A stretch of 64,000 nucleotides of DNA from Microglena sp. YARC. Its lineage: Eukaryota; Chlorophyta; Chlorophyceae; Chlamydomonadales; Chlamydomonadaceae. The notes under the pieces were generated by a model. That model saw only the letters and a list, made by a program, of their open reading frames with translations, was not told the DNA's origin and ran no database searches. Shown here piece by piece: positions 23,313 to 35,479 of the stretch. Position 1 is the stretch's first letter. Each line of letters begins with the position of its first letter. Both the position numbers and the translations under genes were made by a program. Where the stretch lies: the NCBI GenBank assembly GCA_022414725.1, contig CM039462.1, positions 35,316,558 through 35,380,557 on the forward strand, read 5' to 3'.

Positions 23313-24488
23313 TCACCAGATAAAATCTTCAAAAATGGACGTTTGATCCCACATTTGATTCACCATCAACTCATCTTCATCATCAGATTCCACATCAATA
23401 TCAACCTCTGGAAAAGCTGGATGAGACACATATTGCTCAACATAACCATACCCACCATAGTCCTCATCGAGGACATACTCTTCCGATTGTAGACCATTGA
23501 CATCCCTGTCGCATTGAATAGTAGTTAGGCGGGGGCAGGAAGCCAGGCTGGTGATGTCTCTGACAGAAGTCCTCTTACAGTTGACCCACACCAGTTTCAA
23601 ACAGGCAGAGAGTGGGGATAGGTCAGAGACTGTTGTGTGACTGCAGTCTACCATCCGCAGCTTTGTGCAGACAGACAGTGGAGACAAGTCGGAAACTTTA
23701 GAGTTGCAGCACATGATTGTCGCCAGCTCCTTGCAAGCTGAAAGAGGGCACAAGTCCGTGATACTTGTTTCGCCAAGGTTTATGCGCCCAAGATTAGCAC
23801 ATTGAACCAGGGGAGAGAGAGAAGTCAGGGCAACGCACCCGCAAATATCTAGCTGGTACAGGTACTTGCATGCTGCCAAGGGGGAAAGATCCACCACTCT
23901 TTTTCTAGAGAAGGAGATGTCAAGTTCTTTCAAGCCTTCACATTTTGATAGCGGTGACAGGTCGAGGAGTGGATCAGTCTTGATGCCAGCATTCTGTTTT
24001 TTTGTCCTCCCCATCTCCAGAATCGTGATCGTCGTTGGCAGTCCTACCAGGCTGAGAGGCAGATCTTGGCATTGCCTTAGGTCAAGCAGTTGCAGGTTGG
24101 GCATAGCTTGAAGCAGATGCAGAGGTAGGGAAAATAACTCCGGAGTCTTCTTTATAGATCCATGAAATACCATTAGTGTTGCTCTGGCAAGCACCAAGCT
24201 GTTCAACATGCTGCATGTCAGGCGAAGTGAAGCGATGCGACCTTCTTCAATGACATCAACATTCCAGACGGAAAACATATCAATGATGACACAAATGATA
24301 TGTGCTGGGAGGTCAAGAAGTGCTGTTGTTGATGGAGTAAGGGACAGAGGGGATAGGGCATTGCCAAGCACCTCAGGTGAGCCTGTTGCATCCCGTGATG
24401 GTGCTTCTCTCATTTGTCCAGTCCTGAGCGACTTGGCTCTGCCAAGATGGGCAGTGCACCAGCACACAACAACAAGGTCGTCCTGCAT
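23313..24488 (-). CDS. F-box-like leucine-rich-repeat protein, copy B
   Basis: An open frame of 391 codons, intronless. An F-box-like segment lies at residues 57-105 (LLDLPAHIICVIIDMF, LTCSMLNSLVLARA). LRRs of about 23 residues span roughly 130-330, with the repeating pattern DLSPLxxCxxLxxxxCxxTxV. The tail from about 335 is acidic (ESDDEDELM) and ends IFEDFIW. It is strongly similar to copy A along its length but has one LRR fewer: a single CTKLRMVDCSHTTVS repeat stands where A has two. Substitutions are spread over the frame without stops, which suggests constraint. A role as an SCF substrate adaptor is inferred from the domain pair only. Confidence 0.75.
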   Translation of the reverse strand: MQDDLVVVCWCTAHLGRAKSLRTGQMREAPSRDATGSPEVLGNALSPLSLTPSTTALLDLPAHIICVIIDMFSVWNVDVIEEGRIASLRLTCSMLNSLVLARATLMVFHGSIKKTPELFSLPLHLLQAMPNLQLLDLRQCQDLPLSLVGLPTTITILEMGRTKKQNAGIKTDPLLDLSPLSKCEGLKELDISFSRKRVVDLSPLAACKYLYQLDICGCVALTSLSPLVQCANLGRINLGETSITDLCPLSACKELATIMCCNSKVSDLSPLSVCTKLRMVDCSHTTVSDLSPLSACLKLVWVNCKRTSVRDITSLASCPRLTTIQCDRDVNGLQSEEYVLDEDYGGYGYVEQYVSHPAFPEVDIDVESDDEDELMVNQMWDQTSIFEDFIW

Positions 24489-25379
24489 TTAGTAGGCAAT
24501 ACAATGAGGTTATGGAAATTCAAAACTCTCATCCTGGTGCACGCACGCACAACTACACACAGTCATGCATTTCTTCATGTGTGTGTCAAATATTCTGACG
24601 AAAGATGCATTTGAAGCTTACATACAACCACATGCATTTATGCAAGGCTCTGCCAGACTTACTTGCAAGGACTGACGATATTGCTCTCCATCGGTCCAGC
24701 TGCAGCTATCCTAGCTGCCGGCATTATTAGTACTACTAGCTGCACCGGCTACTATTGGTTATTATAACAGCCGCTCATGGCGCTGCCTTTCTGTTGTAAT
24801 CTGAGTGGTGGGCTGGCAACCCTTGCCAACATTGCACACCGCGTGGTTGCTATCGATTAACAGCTGCAACTCTGTATCTATCCTCTCCATAATTAGTTTG
24901 GGGGAATTATACAATTCAATATTAGCATTAGGCTGTCCAGTGCTGACAATCCCACACTGCAACATCTATCCGGGATTTCGGTGGGTGGGAGGGTCAGTCA
25001 GCGTGTGAGTGGGTGGGTAGGATTAATACTGTCAGCAATAATTGTATTTGTCTAAATATCTGCATCAATTAGTTTGTAGTGTGCCTGTCCTCATTCTGAG
25101 GCATCCAATGATGAACCTAGCCACAGCTTGTTCGGTTGATCAGAGCGTATAGAAGCGTGGTTTTATCCAACGTGACATCCTAACATATGTCAGGTTGGGT
25201 AAACACCACACTTCTTAACAGCGTTTAAAGAGATTGTGCTTTCAGGAAGTGTCAAGCCCTCCAAATGTGTACTTCTCGCGATCGATATATACTGGGGATG
25301 GGGCTATAGTGGCATGATTCATGGCGATGTCTTGAGCCATTTCCAGGTCATTTGAGCACCTCATTTAGTGTGTGTGTGG

Positions 25380-25394
25380 GTGGGTGGGTGGGTG

Positions 25395-25426
<32 letters not shown>

Positions 25427-25830
25427 CCCTCCTCAGGTGTTTTGCTATCTTTTACTTAGTCCTCTAAATGACGTTCTGAGACCATTGAGATTGTGTTGAC
25501 AAGGGCAGTCCATTGGAACAACTCAAGACCCAGGTTGGGTGTATGGGTGGGTAAATGGGTGGATAATTTAGCTGGGTATGGGTGGGTGAATGGGTGGTAT
25601 GGATGGGTGGGTATTGGTGAGCGAATGGGTGGGTTAATGTGGGTGGGAGGATGGGTTAATGGGTGAGTATTTTATCTATAACACAATTCATGTCTGGGAA
25701 TTCTGAGGATGCCATTGTGTGCGCCATATTGTAAAGACCCAGAATCCATATATAATTTCGAGTCATGCCTCTAATTTATATTTAAGGGAGGGGGGGGTGG
25801 GGGGGGGGGGGGTCAGCCCTCCTCAGATCT
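25380..25830. repeat. poly-G tracts and GGGTGGATGGGT-type repeats
   Basis: A GTGGGTGGGTGG stretch leads into a G-run at 25396-25423. GGGTGGGTAAATGGGTGG-like motifs follow to about 25665, and a second G-rich run lies at 25788-25812. It sits at the junction of copies B and C. Confidence 0.85.
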
Positions 25831-26789
25831 TTTGGGGATAAGTGCAGGATAAGTGCCCCCCTTTTTTTAGGATCCCAGTGCATTAGATGATTACACCATT
25901 TAATGAAAACAGATTGAGCCATGATATGATGGTGGGGACGCAAATGTATCATATCCCAGTCGTCAGACATGCACTTCGTTACTGGTTTTTTAATTTGTCT
26001 GGATCGAGTAGAGGTGAAGGGCAGCAGGTTACAAATGCGACCGCGCAACACAGCACAGCAGATCTGCATGCTCCAAACAATCCACTTTCTTGTTTTTACC
26101 TCGGTATTAGTCTCCCTGCTTCTTAATCGAAGCCGCTCAAGACAACTGCAACCTTGATCCAACCAGATCGGATCTCGTCAAAGGTTAGCTGGGCGGGGAA
26201 TTACTGGAGCCCCCTGAGGTAATAGAGCTCTCGGCAAGTAGGTGTGGATGAACTAGGCGCTCGATCGATTTTGTTGGAATTTAACAACGGGAATATCCAA
26301 CTCGGTGCTCGCATCCCATCAGATAGATTTATTCAAATGGGTAAGCTCCTCAAACCCTAACACTGGGAGGTGGGAATTTGAGGACATGCATGTGGCTGAC
26401 AGCCAGGGGTGTACAAATCCTTCATTAAATGTGACCTGAGCAACGGCCTTTCAAAATGTGCATGTCAGTTTGTCAGTTTCTCAGCCATGTTCTGTCAAAT
26501 ACCTGGTCATCTTTGTCAGATCTCTTGCCCCCCTTTTATTTCTTTCCGCACCCTTAGATTCTCCACCCTCTTTCAGCCCCTCACTTGTCCCCTTCTTTAG
26601 TTTTTCACATGTATTTGCAGTCAGCCACCATCCCGGGAACTACCCAAAACCGTTTTTACGATTCTACGTGGATTCATAAAATAGCTGTGTGTCCACTCCA
26701 GCACACTCCAGCATGCATAATCATCGGGGATCGAAATGATAGCTGGGTGGTGGGGTCGGGTCGGGTCGGGTTGGGGTAGGTTGGGTGGT

Positions 26790-26903
26790 TACACAAGGTC
26801 ACATGGCGGTCACACAGACTGAGACGCGGCAAGGGGAAAGTCTCTGGTGGAAACACGCCCTAGTCTGGTTGGTGCGACCGCCGTATGACCTTTCACCACT
26901 CGG
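26790..26903. repeat. hairpin with expanded loop
   Basis: AAGGTCACATGGCGGTC near 26797 pairs with GACCGCCGTATGACCTT near 26876. The arms match the perfect hairpin at 21025 but the loop is about 60 bases and different. Confidence 0.75.
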
Positions 26904-28022
26904 CTCCAGATTGGCTCCACATTGGCTCCACCTAAATAGCAGCTCTTTATAGGATTACGATAGCTAATTCACCCTATGCGTAACGCAGACAGATACCTAC
27001 CGATAACAACAGCCACCGACACGCACTGCTTCACTAGCATCTACCTCTACACTTTTCCATGGTTTCTGCGCAATGGGTATAATCAGGGCGCGTACGTACA
27101 TAATCGCGCATGAAATGATGAGCATACCACCTACTGCGAATTGTGCTTCATTGGGAGAAGGGATCGAGACCATCCACCCCGAGGTTGACATTGGACAACA
27201 ATCTGGCGGAGGCCCTGGTAGCTACGGGGACAAGCAATGAGGTTGGTGTATGGAAACATTTTTTGAAACTTGGCCTTCAAACGTTTGTTTGATTCCTCTG
27301 TCTATCAATGGGCTGCTTTCCATCTGCAAGCCAAACAAACCCGGGTAGTGCTAACACTACAACACAACAGTCCTCCTGGCATAACATAATCGCATGGGTG
27401 TAGACAGTTTATTTGAAGACAGTTGCAGGTCTAAGGGGTCCATGAATCAGACCACTATAGCCCCAGTGTGTTGCTGATAAGAAGCCTCCCATCGTACAAG
27501 AATGCAAAATCCATCCATCCAACTTGACAATTTAGAAACATGTTAGGCTACACTAGGCCTCAACGGGCAATGATTAGTTGGGGACTGCTGCGTTAGGCTC
27601 AAAACCGGGGCCTGCACTGATTCGAAAAAAGTCAAAAGCCTCCTCATTCGCAATGATAGAACAGTCAAATCTTCTGCATTCACAATGGCCTATAAATCTC
27701 CGCTTGCATTCCTCGACTCTTCACATGACTGAGTAAAAAAAGAGGGGCCCGAAGAAACAACATGGATGGTAGTGTTATTGCTAGCAAGCATCAGTCAAAA
27801 TTCAGCTACACTAAGGCTACACTGGCCAAACCATCTGTACCAGATGCTCCCTACTCGTGATGCTGCGGCTGTAAACTGGGGTCAAGTAAGATTTAAACCA
27901 TTGATCCCGAGGTATGGTTGTAGGACGGCCTATGAAATGTGCTCCATCAGTGAGAGGCACTCTAGTACTGTTTGGGATCAGTGCCTAATACACCCTCATC
28001 ACCAATTCAAATAAGCATCAGG

Positions 28023-29175
28023 AAAATGATGATCGTTGGATCCCAAATTGGATTCACCATCAATTCATCTCCATCAGGAAGCTGTCTTCCGATTCCACAT
28101 CTGATTCCACATCAGATTCCACACAAATTGCAACCTGTGGAATAGCTGGATAAGACATCCATGTCACACCATAGCCGTACTCATCATTGTCCTCCTCATC
28201 CGATTCTAGACCATTGACATCCCTATCGCATTGAATAGTATTTAGGTGAGGGCAGGCAACCAGGCTGGTGATATCTCTGACAGAAGTCCTTTTTCAGTAG
28301 ACCCACTCCAGTTGCAAAGAGGCAGAGAGCGGAGATAGATCAGAGACTGCTGTGTGGCTGCAGTAGACGTTCCTTAGCTTTGAGCAGACAGACAGTGGGG
28401 ACAAGTCAGAGACTGGTGTGTGACTGCAAATTACCATCAGCAGCTTTGAGCAGACAGATAGTGGAGACAAGTCAGGTATTTCAGACCAGCAGCACGTCAT
28501 TTTCTCCAGCTCCTTGCAAGCCGACAGTCAGCAATACTTGTTACGCCAAGGTTTATGCACGCAAGATTAGCGCATTGAGCCAGGAGGGAGAGGGAAGTTA
28601 GGGGAAAGCATCTGCAAATATCTAGCTCATCCAGGTACTTGCATGCTGCCAAGGGGGAAAGATCCGCTACTCTATAACTAGAAAAGGAGATGTCAAGTTT
28701 TTTCAGGCCTTTTGATAGGGGTGAGAGGTCAAGTAGTGGATCAGCCTTCATACCAGCATTCTGAGTTTTTGTCCTTCCCGTCAGAATCTTGATCGTCGGC
28801 GGCAGTCCTACCAGGCTGAGAGGTAGATCTTGGCATTGCCTTAGGTCATGCAGTTGCAGGTTGGGCATAGCTTGAAATAGATGCAGAGGTACGGAAGAGA
28901 ACTCCTCAGCCTGCTTGTTATTGCCATGGAAAACCATTCGTGTTGCTCTGGCAAGCACCAAGCTGTTCAATATGCTGCATGTCAGGCGAAGCGAAGTGAT
29001 GTGACATTCTTCGATACCATAACTAGCACCATAATGATACTTGGTTGAAAAGATGTCCATGATGCCAAGAGTGAGATGCGCTGGGAGGTCAATTAGTGAT
29101 TTTTTTGACGGAGCAAGGAATATATGAGATTGGGCATTGCCGAGCGCCTCAGGTGAGCCTGCTGCAACCCGTGTA
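28023..29175 (-). pseudogene. F-box-like LRR gene, copy C, broken
   Basis: Collinear with copies A and B. Reading from the 5' side, the frame is recognisable from GSPEALGNAQSHIFLAPS (29100-29160) through the F-box-like part and the LRRs, but the ATG region is replaced by a CAT-rich microsatellite (29176-29215). Near 28525 a 10-bp deletion relative to copy A (within SACKEL) shifts the frame. Near 28297 the conserved WVNCKRTS has become WVY-stop. LRR and tail sequence continue beyond the stop to about 28023. There are three independent lesions, so it is not functional. Confidence 0.85.
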
Positions 29176-29220
29176 ATGTAAACATCATCATCATCATTAT
29201 CATCATTTATCTATGCATCA
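29176..29220. repeat. (ATC)n microsatellite
   Basis: ATCATCATCATCATTATCATC has replaced the expected start region of LRR copy C. Confidence 0.85.
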
Positions 29221-29234
29221 TTCCTGAATCTCTT

Positions 29235-30289
29235 CTAGTCAACCCATATCTCAACCCCTGGCAAAGTCTGATGGCAACAGTTTGTATTCTCCAATAACTG
29301 TAGACCAGTCACAGCCCCGTCGCATACAATAGTACGCAGCTGAGGGCAGACAGCCAGGCTTGTGATGTCTGTGACAAAAGTGTCTGTACAGTCAACCACC
29401 TCCATTTCCAAGCAGACAGAGAGTGGAAACAAGTTGGAGACTGTTGTCCCTCTGAAGGTGACATCCCTCAGCTTTGAGCAGACAGACAGTGGAGTCAAGT
29501 CAGAGACTGCTGTCTCACTGCAGTCGATGTAACTTAGCATTGAGCAGACAGAGAGTGGAGACAAGTCAGAGACATTAGTGTAAGAGCATATTACTCTCTC
29601 CAACTCCTGGCAAGCTGACAAAGGGCTCAAGTCGGTGATCTCTGTGCTGTAAAGGTTGATATAACGAAGCTTAATGCAGTTACCAAGGGGAGCGAGGGTC
29701 GTTAGGGGACAGCATTTAATATTTAGCTTGTCTAGGTTCGTGCATGCTGCAAGGGGGGAAAGATCTGCAACAGTACCTGTTGAGATATCAAGATCTGTCA
29801 AGCCAATTCTGTCAGCGGTGATAGATCAAGGGGTAGGAGAGAACTCTCCGTATATCCCTGGCTGGTGGCTGTCCTGCCGATCTGATTCATATTGCTGACG
29901 CTGATAGTTCTGATCGTCGTCGGCAAGCCTACCAGGCTGAGACAGGGGTGGTGGCAATAACAGAAATCGTGTGTCACTTCGAGTACTTCCAGGTTGGGGA
30001 TATTTTGAAGAATACGCAATGGTAGGGTAATTGTATTAGTTTGGTACTCTGACCTGCTTTGGCAGTAAAACACCATCTTCTCTACTCTGGAAAGCACCAA
30101 TCTGTCGAATAAGCTGCATTTCAGGCGAAGTGAACCTTTCTTGGGAACAATCTTCAGAATGCCAGAAACGATGTGCGCTGGGAGATCAAGAAGTGACGTT
30201 GTCGATGGAGCAAGGATTAGCTGGGACAGGGCATTGTCGAGCTCGTCAGGTGAGTCTGCTGCAACCCATGGTGGTCCCTCACTTATTCC
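29235..30289 (-). pseudogene. F-box-like LRR gene, copy D, broken and most diverged
   Basis: The 5' part reads SEGPPWVAADSPDELDNAL, where ATA stands in place of the conserved start codon and a TGA lies two codons upstream. The F-box-like segment (LLDLPAHIVSGILKIV) and the first LRRs follow in frame to LDLSPLTELA-stop near 29803. The reading then continues after a one-frame shift at LTDLDIS through about seven LRRs to the TAG at 29235. It lacks the acidic tail. It is clearly paralogous to A-C but more distant, so the cluster predates the recent A/B/C duplication. Confidence 0.8.
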
Positions 30290-30299
30290 TCAAGTCCTG

Positions 30300-31160
30300 A
30301 GAGGGAATCGGCTCTGCCAAGATGGGCGGTGCACAAGCACGCAAGAATAAGTTCCTTCTGCAAGTAGTAGGCATAGCAATGGATGAGTCAATGGTGATGC
30401 AGCACACACACCCTTGCACACACACATACAATTCATGTAGTCAGGCATTTATTTATGTGCATGCCAGATAACGACAGGAGATTAGGGTAAATGCACATTA
30501 TTGCAAGGCTGTGAAGAACTTGTGGGGACAGAGGATATCTCTCCCAATTGATCCAGCTACAACTATTCTAGGCTCCGGCATTACCGATCGTTATTAGCTA
30601 CTACTACTTGCTATAAGAGCTTCACATGGCGTAATGTAATTCAGGGTGGTGGGCTAGTGGCACTTGCCAACTTCACATACCACATGGTTGCTACCAATCA
30701 ACAGCTGCAACTCTCGCTCGTTCTAGCTTCTCCATAATTTGTTTTGGGGTATTGTCATATCAGATATCTGCACTAGGCAGGCCAGTGTTGACAAACCCAC
30801 ACCACAACATCCAGGAATTCCAAGGAGGTAGAGGGTGTGTATGTGCATGCGTGTAAGGGGTGGGGTGGGGGTGAGGGGATCTCCCTACCATTTGTTAAGA
30901 AGCAAAAGAATGCAATAAAGCCAGGGGTTAACCAATCAACCATTATTGCATCATCAACTTGTTGCAGATGTACCATAGGATACATCTAAATGAAGACGAG
31001 TACACTTCAAAACCTCTATTATGTTTAGAAGCACGTTATTAGCTAGCAGGTTGAATAGTTTGGACAATTTGTGGTGCTAATTTTCTTCTTTTGCTTCATT
31101 GCCTAGTTCCTTGCTTATGCCCTTCGCTTTTTTCAGATTAAAAAATGTTGATCTTCTTCT
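30300..31160. other. no gene seen; 3' block of the duplication unit and repeat R4 piece
   Basis: About 30540-30760 aligns with 19800-20050 and 24680-24910. The stretch 30855-30960 (CTACCATTTGTTAAGAAGCA, then AATGCAATAAAG...CCATTATTGCAT) resembles 35300-35430 in reverse sense, marking another dispersed repeat (R4). Confidence 0.5.
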
Positions 31161-31162
<2 letters not shown>

Positions 31163-31212
<50 letters not shown>

Positions 31213-31215
31213 CAG
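31163..31215. repeat. poly-C run followed by (AC)n
   Basis: A C-run of about 35 bases at 31164-31198, then ACACACACACAC. Confidence 0.95.
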
Positions 31216-31539
31216 GATGTGAGGAGCTGGCTTGTCTTAGGTCTACAATGGCCTGTGTAGGACTATTTAATATTATGTAATGTAATGTCCGGTACAGTAA
31301 CCTACTAGACTACCGAATAACTCTGCAAGGGAGGCAGGTGTCATGTCTATATGATCGTTGCATAGGTCTGCCGTCAAGGGCCGACCTACTACAACGAGGG
31401 TAGAGATCCGACAGTACTTCCCTCAATTCCCTATGAAACTAGCTTTTGCTCGTTGAACAGAGCCTTCAAAGATATCGTGCATCCGATTATCATAACCATA
31501 CCGTATGTACTGTTTCATAAGACCATTCTGAACCATTAG

Positions 31540-32600
31540 ACAAATCCATCGGATCAGACTGAGTCAATTTAATAGGGACACCATTCCCTCATCTAGATCT
31601 AGATGCCGATATAGCATCCGTGTGCCTGTAGTTAACCATTCTGACGACGTTTCCCAGTCAGACACTCATACACTTCATGTTTGGTTTCTTTATCTTTATT
31701 ATAATTTGTCTGAGTCTCATTATTATAATAATTTGTCTGATTCGAGACCGAATGCAGCGCAGTAGGTCGCAAATGCGGTCAACAGCAAAAGCAGATCCGC
31801 ATGCTTTCAACAATTCACCTAATTATTTTATCTCGACATTAGTCTTCCTGCCCCTCGATCAAAGCCGCTAAAACAAAGCTGCCACCGTGCCCCGAGCAGA
31901 TCAGAGCTCGACTAAAGTTAGCTATGTGGGGACGAAGTGGAACCGCTATGTTGGTAATACAAGTCTTGGCAAGCTGTGGATGCACTAGCAGCTCGATTTA
32001 TTCTGATGTGAAGGTGATACGATTATGATGATAAGGGGGGAAACGAAAAACAGCTGAGCTCGAAAATGGCTGAAAAAGTGACACAAGCAAAAGGTCATTC
32101 ATTTGCTTATGTCATGCACCTTTTCTGAAGGGTTTACACACACCTGGCTGATGGCCCCAAGTCGACTTGCAAGTCCTCAAATGCCCAGCCATTAGGGTAA
32201 GGGGAACTCACAAGGGTCGTTCAAAATGTTCGTGTTTGCGTGAAGTCCGAAAACACGCAGACTGAGACATGGATGAGTTGCGTGCTTTCACGCTCACTGT
32301 AGCTGGGATGTGCGTGAAAACACGCACATCCCACTCCAGACCCTCTAGTGCGTGTTCGCCACTCAATTTTTGAAAAATTTGAAACGTGTTATGAAACGTC
32401 ACGCTGACAGAGACGTGCGTGTTTTCACGCACAGATTGACGAGGACTTGCTTGTTTCACGCATATTATCAGAGGGCTTTGGTGGCGGGGAACAACCATGC
32501 CACCGTGTCCCCCATTCAGATTGTAGAATTCCATCGCAATCAATCCAGCTACTACGTCATTCAAAGCTTTCTAAGACCTCTATAAGCAGAGGGGCTTCAT
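31540..32600. repeat. segmental duplication unit, partial copy D
   Basis: The TCAGACACTCATACACTTCATG block (31660), an ATTTGTCTGATTCGAGACC stretch and a GATCCGCATGCTTTCAACAA stretch align with 25960-26090 and 20680-20780, but are more diverged. No LRR gene follows. Two short hairpins lie inside (32309-32336 and around 32410). Confidence 0.7.
32309..32336. repeat. perfect 12-bp hairpin
   Basis: GGGATGTGCGTG, a four-A loop, then CACGCACATCCC. A related ACGTGCGTG/CACGCAC palindrome lies near 32412-32432. GTGTTTTCACGC-type motifs recur several times in both senses between 32230 and 32460. Confidence 0.85.
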
Positions 32601-32844
32601 TATTTCTCGCATAGCTACAAAAAGCTAACCTTTAACCTGAGTCGAGCTCCGAGTTGGTTTGAGCAAGGTAGCTGTTTTGTTTAGCTGCTTCGATCAAGAG
32701 GCAGGAAGAATATTGGGACAGACCCAATCCAAGTAGGTGAATGGTTGGGAGCATGCAGAATATTCCTTATCTGCTTTTTGCTGCTGATTGCATTTTAAAC
32801 CTCCTGCGCTGTGTTAAGACTCGACCCAACATTTTTTAGTGCGC

Positions 32845-33540
32845 CTTATTACTGAGCGTGAGGTTGAGGGGGGCAGCCCGTATGCTTTTACTGGGGCGAC
32901 AACCACCAACCCATAAAATATAACATTTAATCGTCACGTAGATGAGCCATCAAAATAAAAGAAACCAAAACGAAGTGGATGTCTGACTGGGAAACGACGC
33001 AATTGTGTCACTATATATGCTGCAATCTTGCTCGCTTGCCGCAATATCGCCTTTATTTATCTGAGGATGTGTAGGACGACCCCTCCCGGATGCTGTGGAA
33101 CGGGCTTGTCTTGGGCCTGTTGATGACGATGTAATGACTTAGAAATAGCAAGGGTGACATCACACATGCACAGGTGATGCTGGTGCGTGATTAGCGAGAC
33201 CATGACTGAATTTTGCTACCAATTGTTCGTGTTGGGAGACCCACCTCCTGGGGTGAAATTCCTCATAACTAAAAAAGGGCGACAGCTGCACGTAAGGCCG
33301 ATATCACAACTGCATATGCGATATATCCGGTGAAAAAACCCATAACAGTTACACACCCAAAACAGCCTTTACAACCTTACTAGGGTTGTCCATCAAATTG
33401 GCTCGGTATTATATATCTGGTCCGATGCATTTTTCTGAGGCTCTTATGAAATAATATACTGGTAATCATGACCATTTGATGTTCGGAAAGTCGACGCCTT
33501 TGGCTCTGATAATTGAGCAATGGCAAGGTTCATCACAGTA
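32845..33540. other. diverged R2 block, then no gene seen
   Basis: 32845-32908 is a sister of the R2 block at 13790. 33236-33300 repeats the GGGAGACCCACCTCCTGGGG block seen at 4588. The rest is unique-looking and AT-rich toward the right, without supported frames. Confidence 0.45.
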
Positions 33541-33544
33541 GGTT

Positions 33545-33720
33545 CACTATAATCGTACAATTTAAATTAAATTATTTTGTAGCACAAAATCAGGGCCCCC
33601 GTCGGCAAAACGTTTTTTGCGCATTTTTCGTCTTAGCCCTCCTGAAATAAACACAAATATGGCTGGTAAAGACTCTTTAGCCTATTTGGGTACCACTGGA
33701 CTGTAACAACATAGAGGATG
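33545..33720 (+). repeat. family R1, copy 5, diverged
   Basis: CAGGGCCCCCGTCGGCAAAA through TCTTTAGCCTATTTGGGTAC to CTGGACTGTAACAAC. The middle part is shortened. Confidence 0.65.
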
Positions 33721-34095
33721 CCTGAGAATGTGGACATACAGACAACTAAATGATTGGTGCATTTGTTGAGGCAAATGTTTTTTTGCTGACTCAGGCCCGA
33801 CTTAGGCTGGCTGTATTGATTAGGTCTCGATACCTTATTTTTAAACCTCAAGCTGTATGTACCGTATGTATTTATGTATGCATGTTGATCACAATACAGG
33901 GTTAAGTATGCATGTTGTTATATGTGCGTTGTGCATTCTGCTTGTTGCACTGCCTGATTCTGCCTGCAACTTGTCAATTTAATTCATTCATTACATGTTA
34001 AAGTCTGCTTGACACCGCGAGGGTGTATGAGACTCTGTGCTTTAAACAAAAAGAAAAAGCACCCACAAAGCAAAAAACCCCATTACACCATTAAT
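33721..34095. other. no gene seen
   Basis: Contains TATGTATGCATGTTG-type short repeats near 33860-33920. No supported coding or RNA gene. Confidence 0.4.
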
Positions 34096-34099
34096 GTAT

Positions 34100-34325
34100 G
34101 CTGCTACAGTCCAGGAGTAGGCTAGATAGGCTTAAGTCCAGGAGTAGGCTAGATAGGCTTAAGAGTCTTGCCCAACCGCAACAGTGTTACAGTCCAGGAG
34201 TAGGGTAGATAGGCTAGATAGGCTTAAGAGACTTGCCCAACCGCAACCAGAGGGGCTAACATGGAAACACACTGATGAACTGAAACCCAAACAATCGTTT
34301 TGACAACGGGGGGGCCCGAGTTCTC
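34100..34325 (-). repeat. family R1, copy 6, with triplicated left end
   Basis: The CAGTCCAGGAGTAGGCTAGA block occurs three times (34107, 34135 and 34190) before the rest of the element (ACTTGCCCAACCGCAACC to ACAACGGGGGGGCCCG). Confidence 0.7.
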
Positions 34326-34534
34326 GCTACATTTGAAAATTGAAGAACACATTTATGGCGGGAGAGCTACAAATATGATTGATTATTACGAGAGAGCTAT
34401 TTACAATTATTATATAAATCAGGTCACGATACCTGCTTCCCTTATAGAGTCGTTACTCTACAACGGCTCAATACATTGCCATAGATATTCCATTTTAGAG
34501 CTAAGATACAAAAATAAGGATAAGCCCTCTCTGC

Positions 34535-34805
34535 ACACCCGTGTGTGTGCGTGCGTGTGTGTATGAGTGTGTGTATGTATGTATGTGTGTGTATGTGTAT
34601 GTGTGTGTTTGTGTGTGTATGTATGTATGCATGTGTGTGTGTGCGTGTGTGTATGTATGTGTGTGTGTTTGCATGTATGTGTGTGTGTGCATGTATGTGT
34701 GTGTGTGTGTGTGCATGTATGTGTGTGTGTATGTGTGCATGTATGTGTGTGTATGTGTGTGTGTGTGCATGTGTGTGTATGTGTGTGTGTGTGTGTGTGT
34801 GTGTC
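34535..34805. repeat. (TG)n/(TATG)n microsatellite
   Basis: About 270 bp of TGTGTG with TATG and CATG interruptions. It is open in several frames on both strands only because of the repeat. Confidence 0.97.
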
Positions 34806-35079
34806 TTCAAACCATGATATACATAACTGGAGAGCGAAGGACATACGTAAGGAACTAGGCAATCAAGCGGATCAGCAAATTAGAAAAACAAAATTATCCA
34901 ACCTAGCAAGGTGCTTCTCGGCAGAAATTTGTTTGCATCATATCTAAACAATGACACAGTTTTCGGACAAACTATGGAGGCATGGTGACTCTCGCGGCCG
35001 AAGCCTCGAGCACATTATGCGCTCAAAGATGTGATGATTCTCGGAATTATGCGATTCACTATATTGGTGTACTCGTCCT

Positions 35080-35310
35080 CATTTTGAGGCACACTGTGTA
35101 TGTATGTTACATCTGGCTCCTGCATTTTGAGGCACACTATGTATGTATGTATGGTACATCTGGCTCCTGCATTTGAGGCACACTACGTATGTATGTTACA
35201 TCTGGCTCCTGCATTTTGAGGCACACTATGTATGTATGTTACATCTGGCTCCTGCATTTTGAGGCACACTATGTATGTATGTTACATCTGGCTCTTGCAT
35301 TTTGGGAATG
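35080..35310. repeat. 43-46-bp tandem repeat, 5 copies
   Basis: TTGAGGCACACTATGTATGT and TACATCTGGCTCCTGCATT recur near 35085, 35127, 35173, 35218 and 35262. The array leads into the R4 repeat (to about 35430). Confidence 0.88.
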
Positions 35311-35479
35311 CAATAATGGTTGGCTTGATTACCTCTAGCTCCATTGCATTCCTTTTTGCTGCTAAACGAATGGTAGGAAGGCGCCCCCCATCCCCCACCG
35401 CACCCCACCCCTGGATGTGTGGAGCGACCAAATAATAATGTATAAAAATGATTGAAACTTGTTGGCACATAGGATGTAT

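Larger units (their letters stand above)
20471..25340. repeat. segmental duplication unit, copy B
   Basis: Same block order as copy A, with a TGCATTAGATGACTACACC segment (20582), a hairpin (21025) and F-box/LRR gene B. The homologous gene ends are 4891 bp apart. It carries a private insertion of about 550 bp at roughly 22065-22620, absent from A and C. Confidence 0.85.
25840..30800. repeat. segmental duplication unit, copy C, with an extra LRR pseudogene
   Basis: TGCATTAGATGATTACACC at 25879 aligns with 20582 of copy B. The hairpin (26790), the CACCCTATGCG block (26970), GAGAAGCC (27480), the LRR pseudogene and the 3' block (about 30540-30760) follow. Two decayed LRR genes sit back to back here instead of one. 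Confidence 0.8.
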
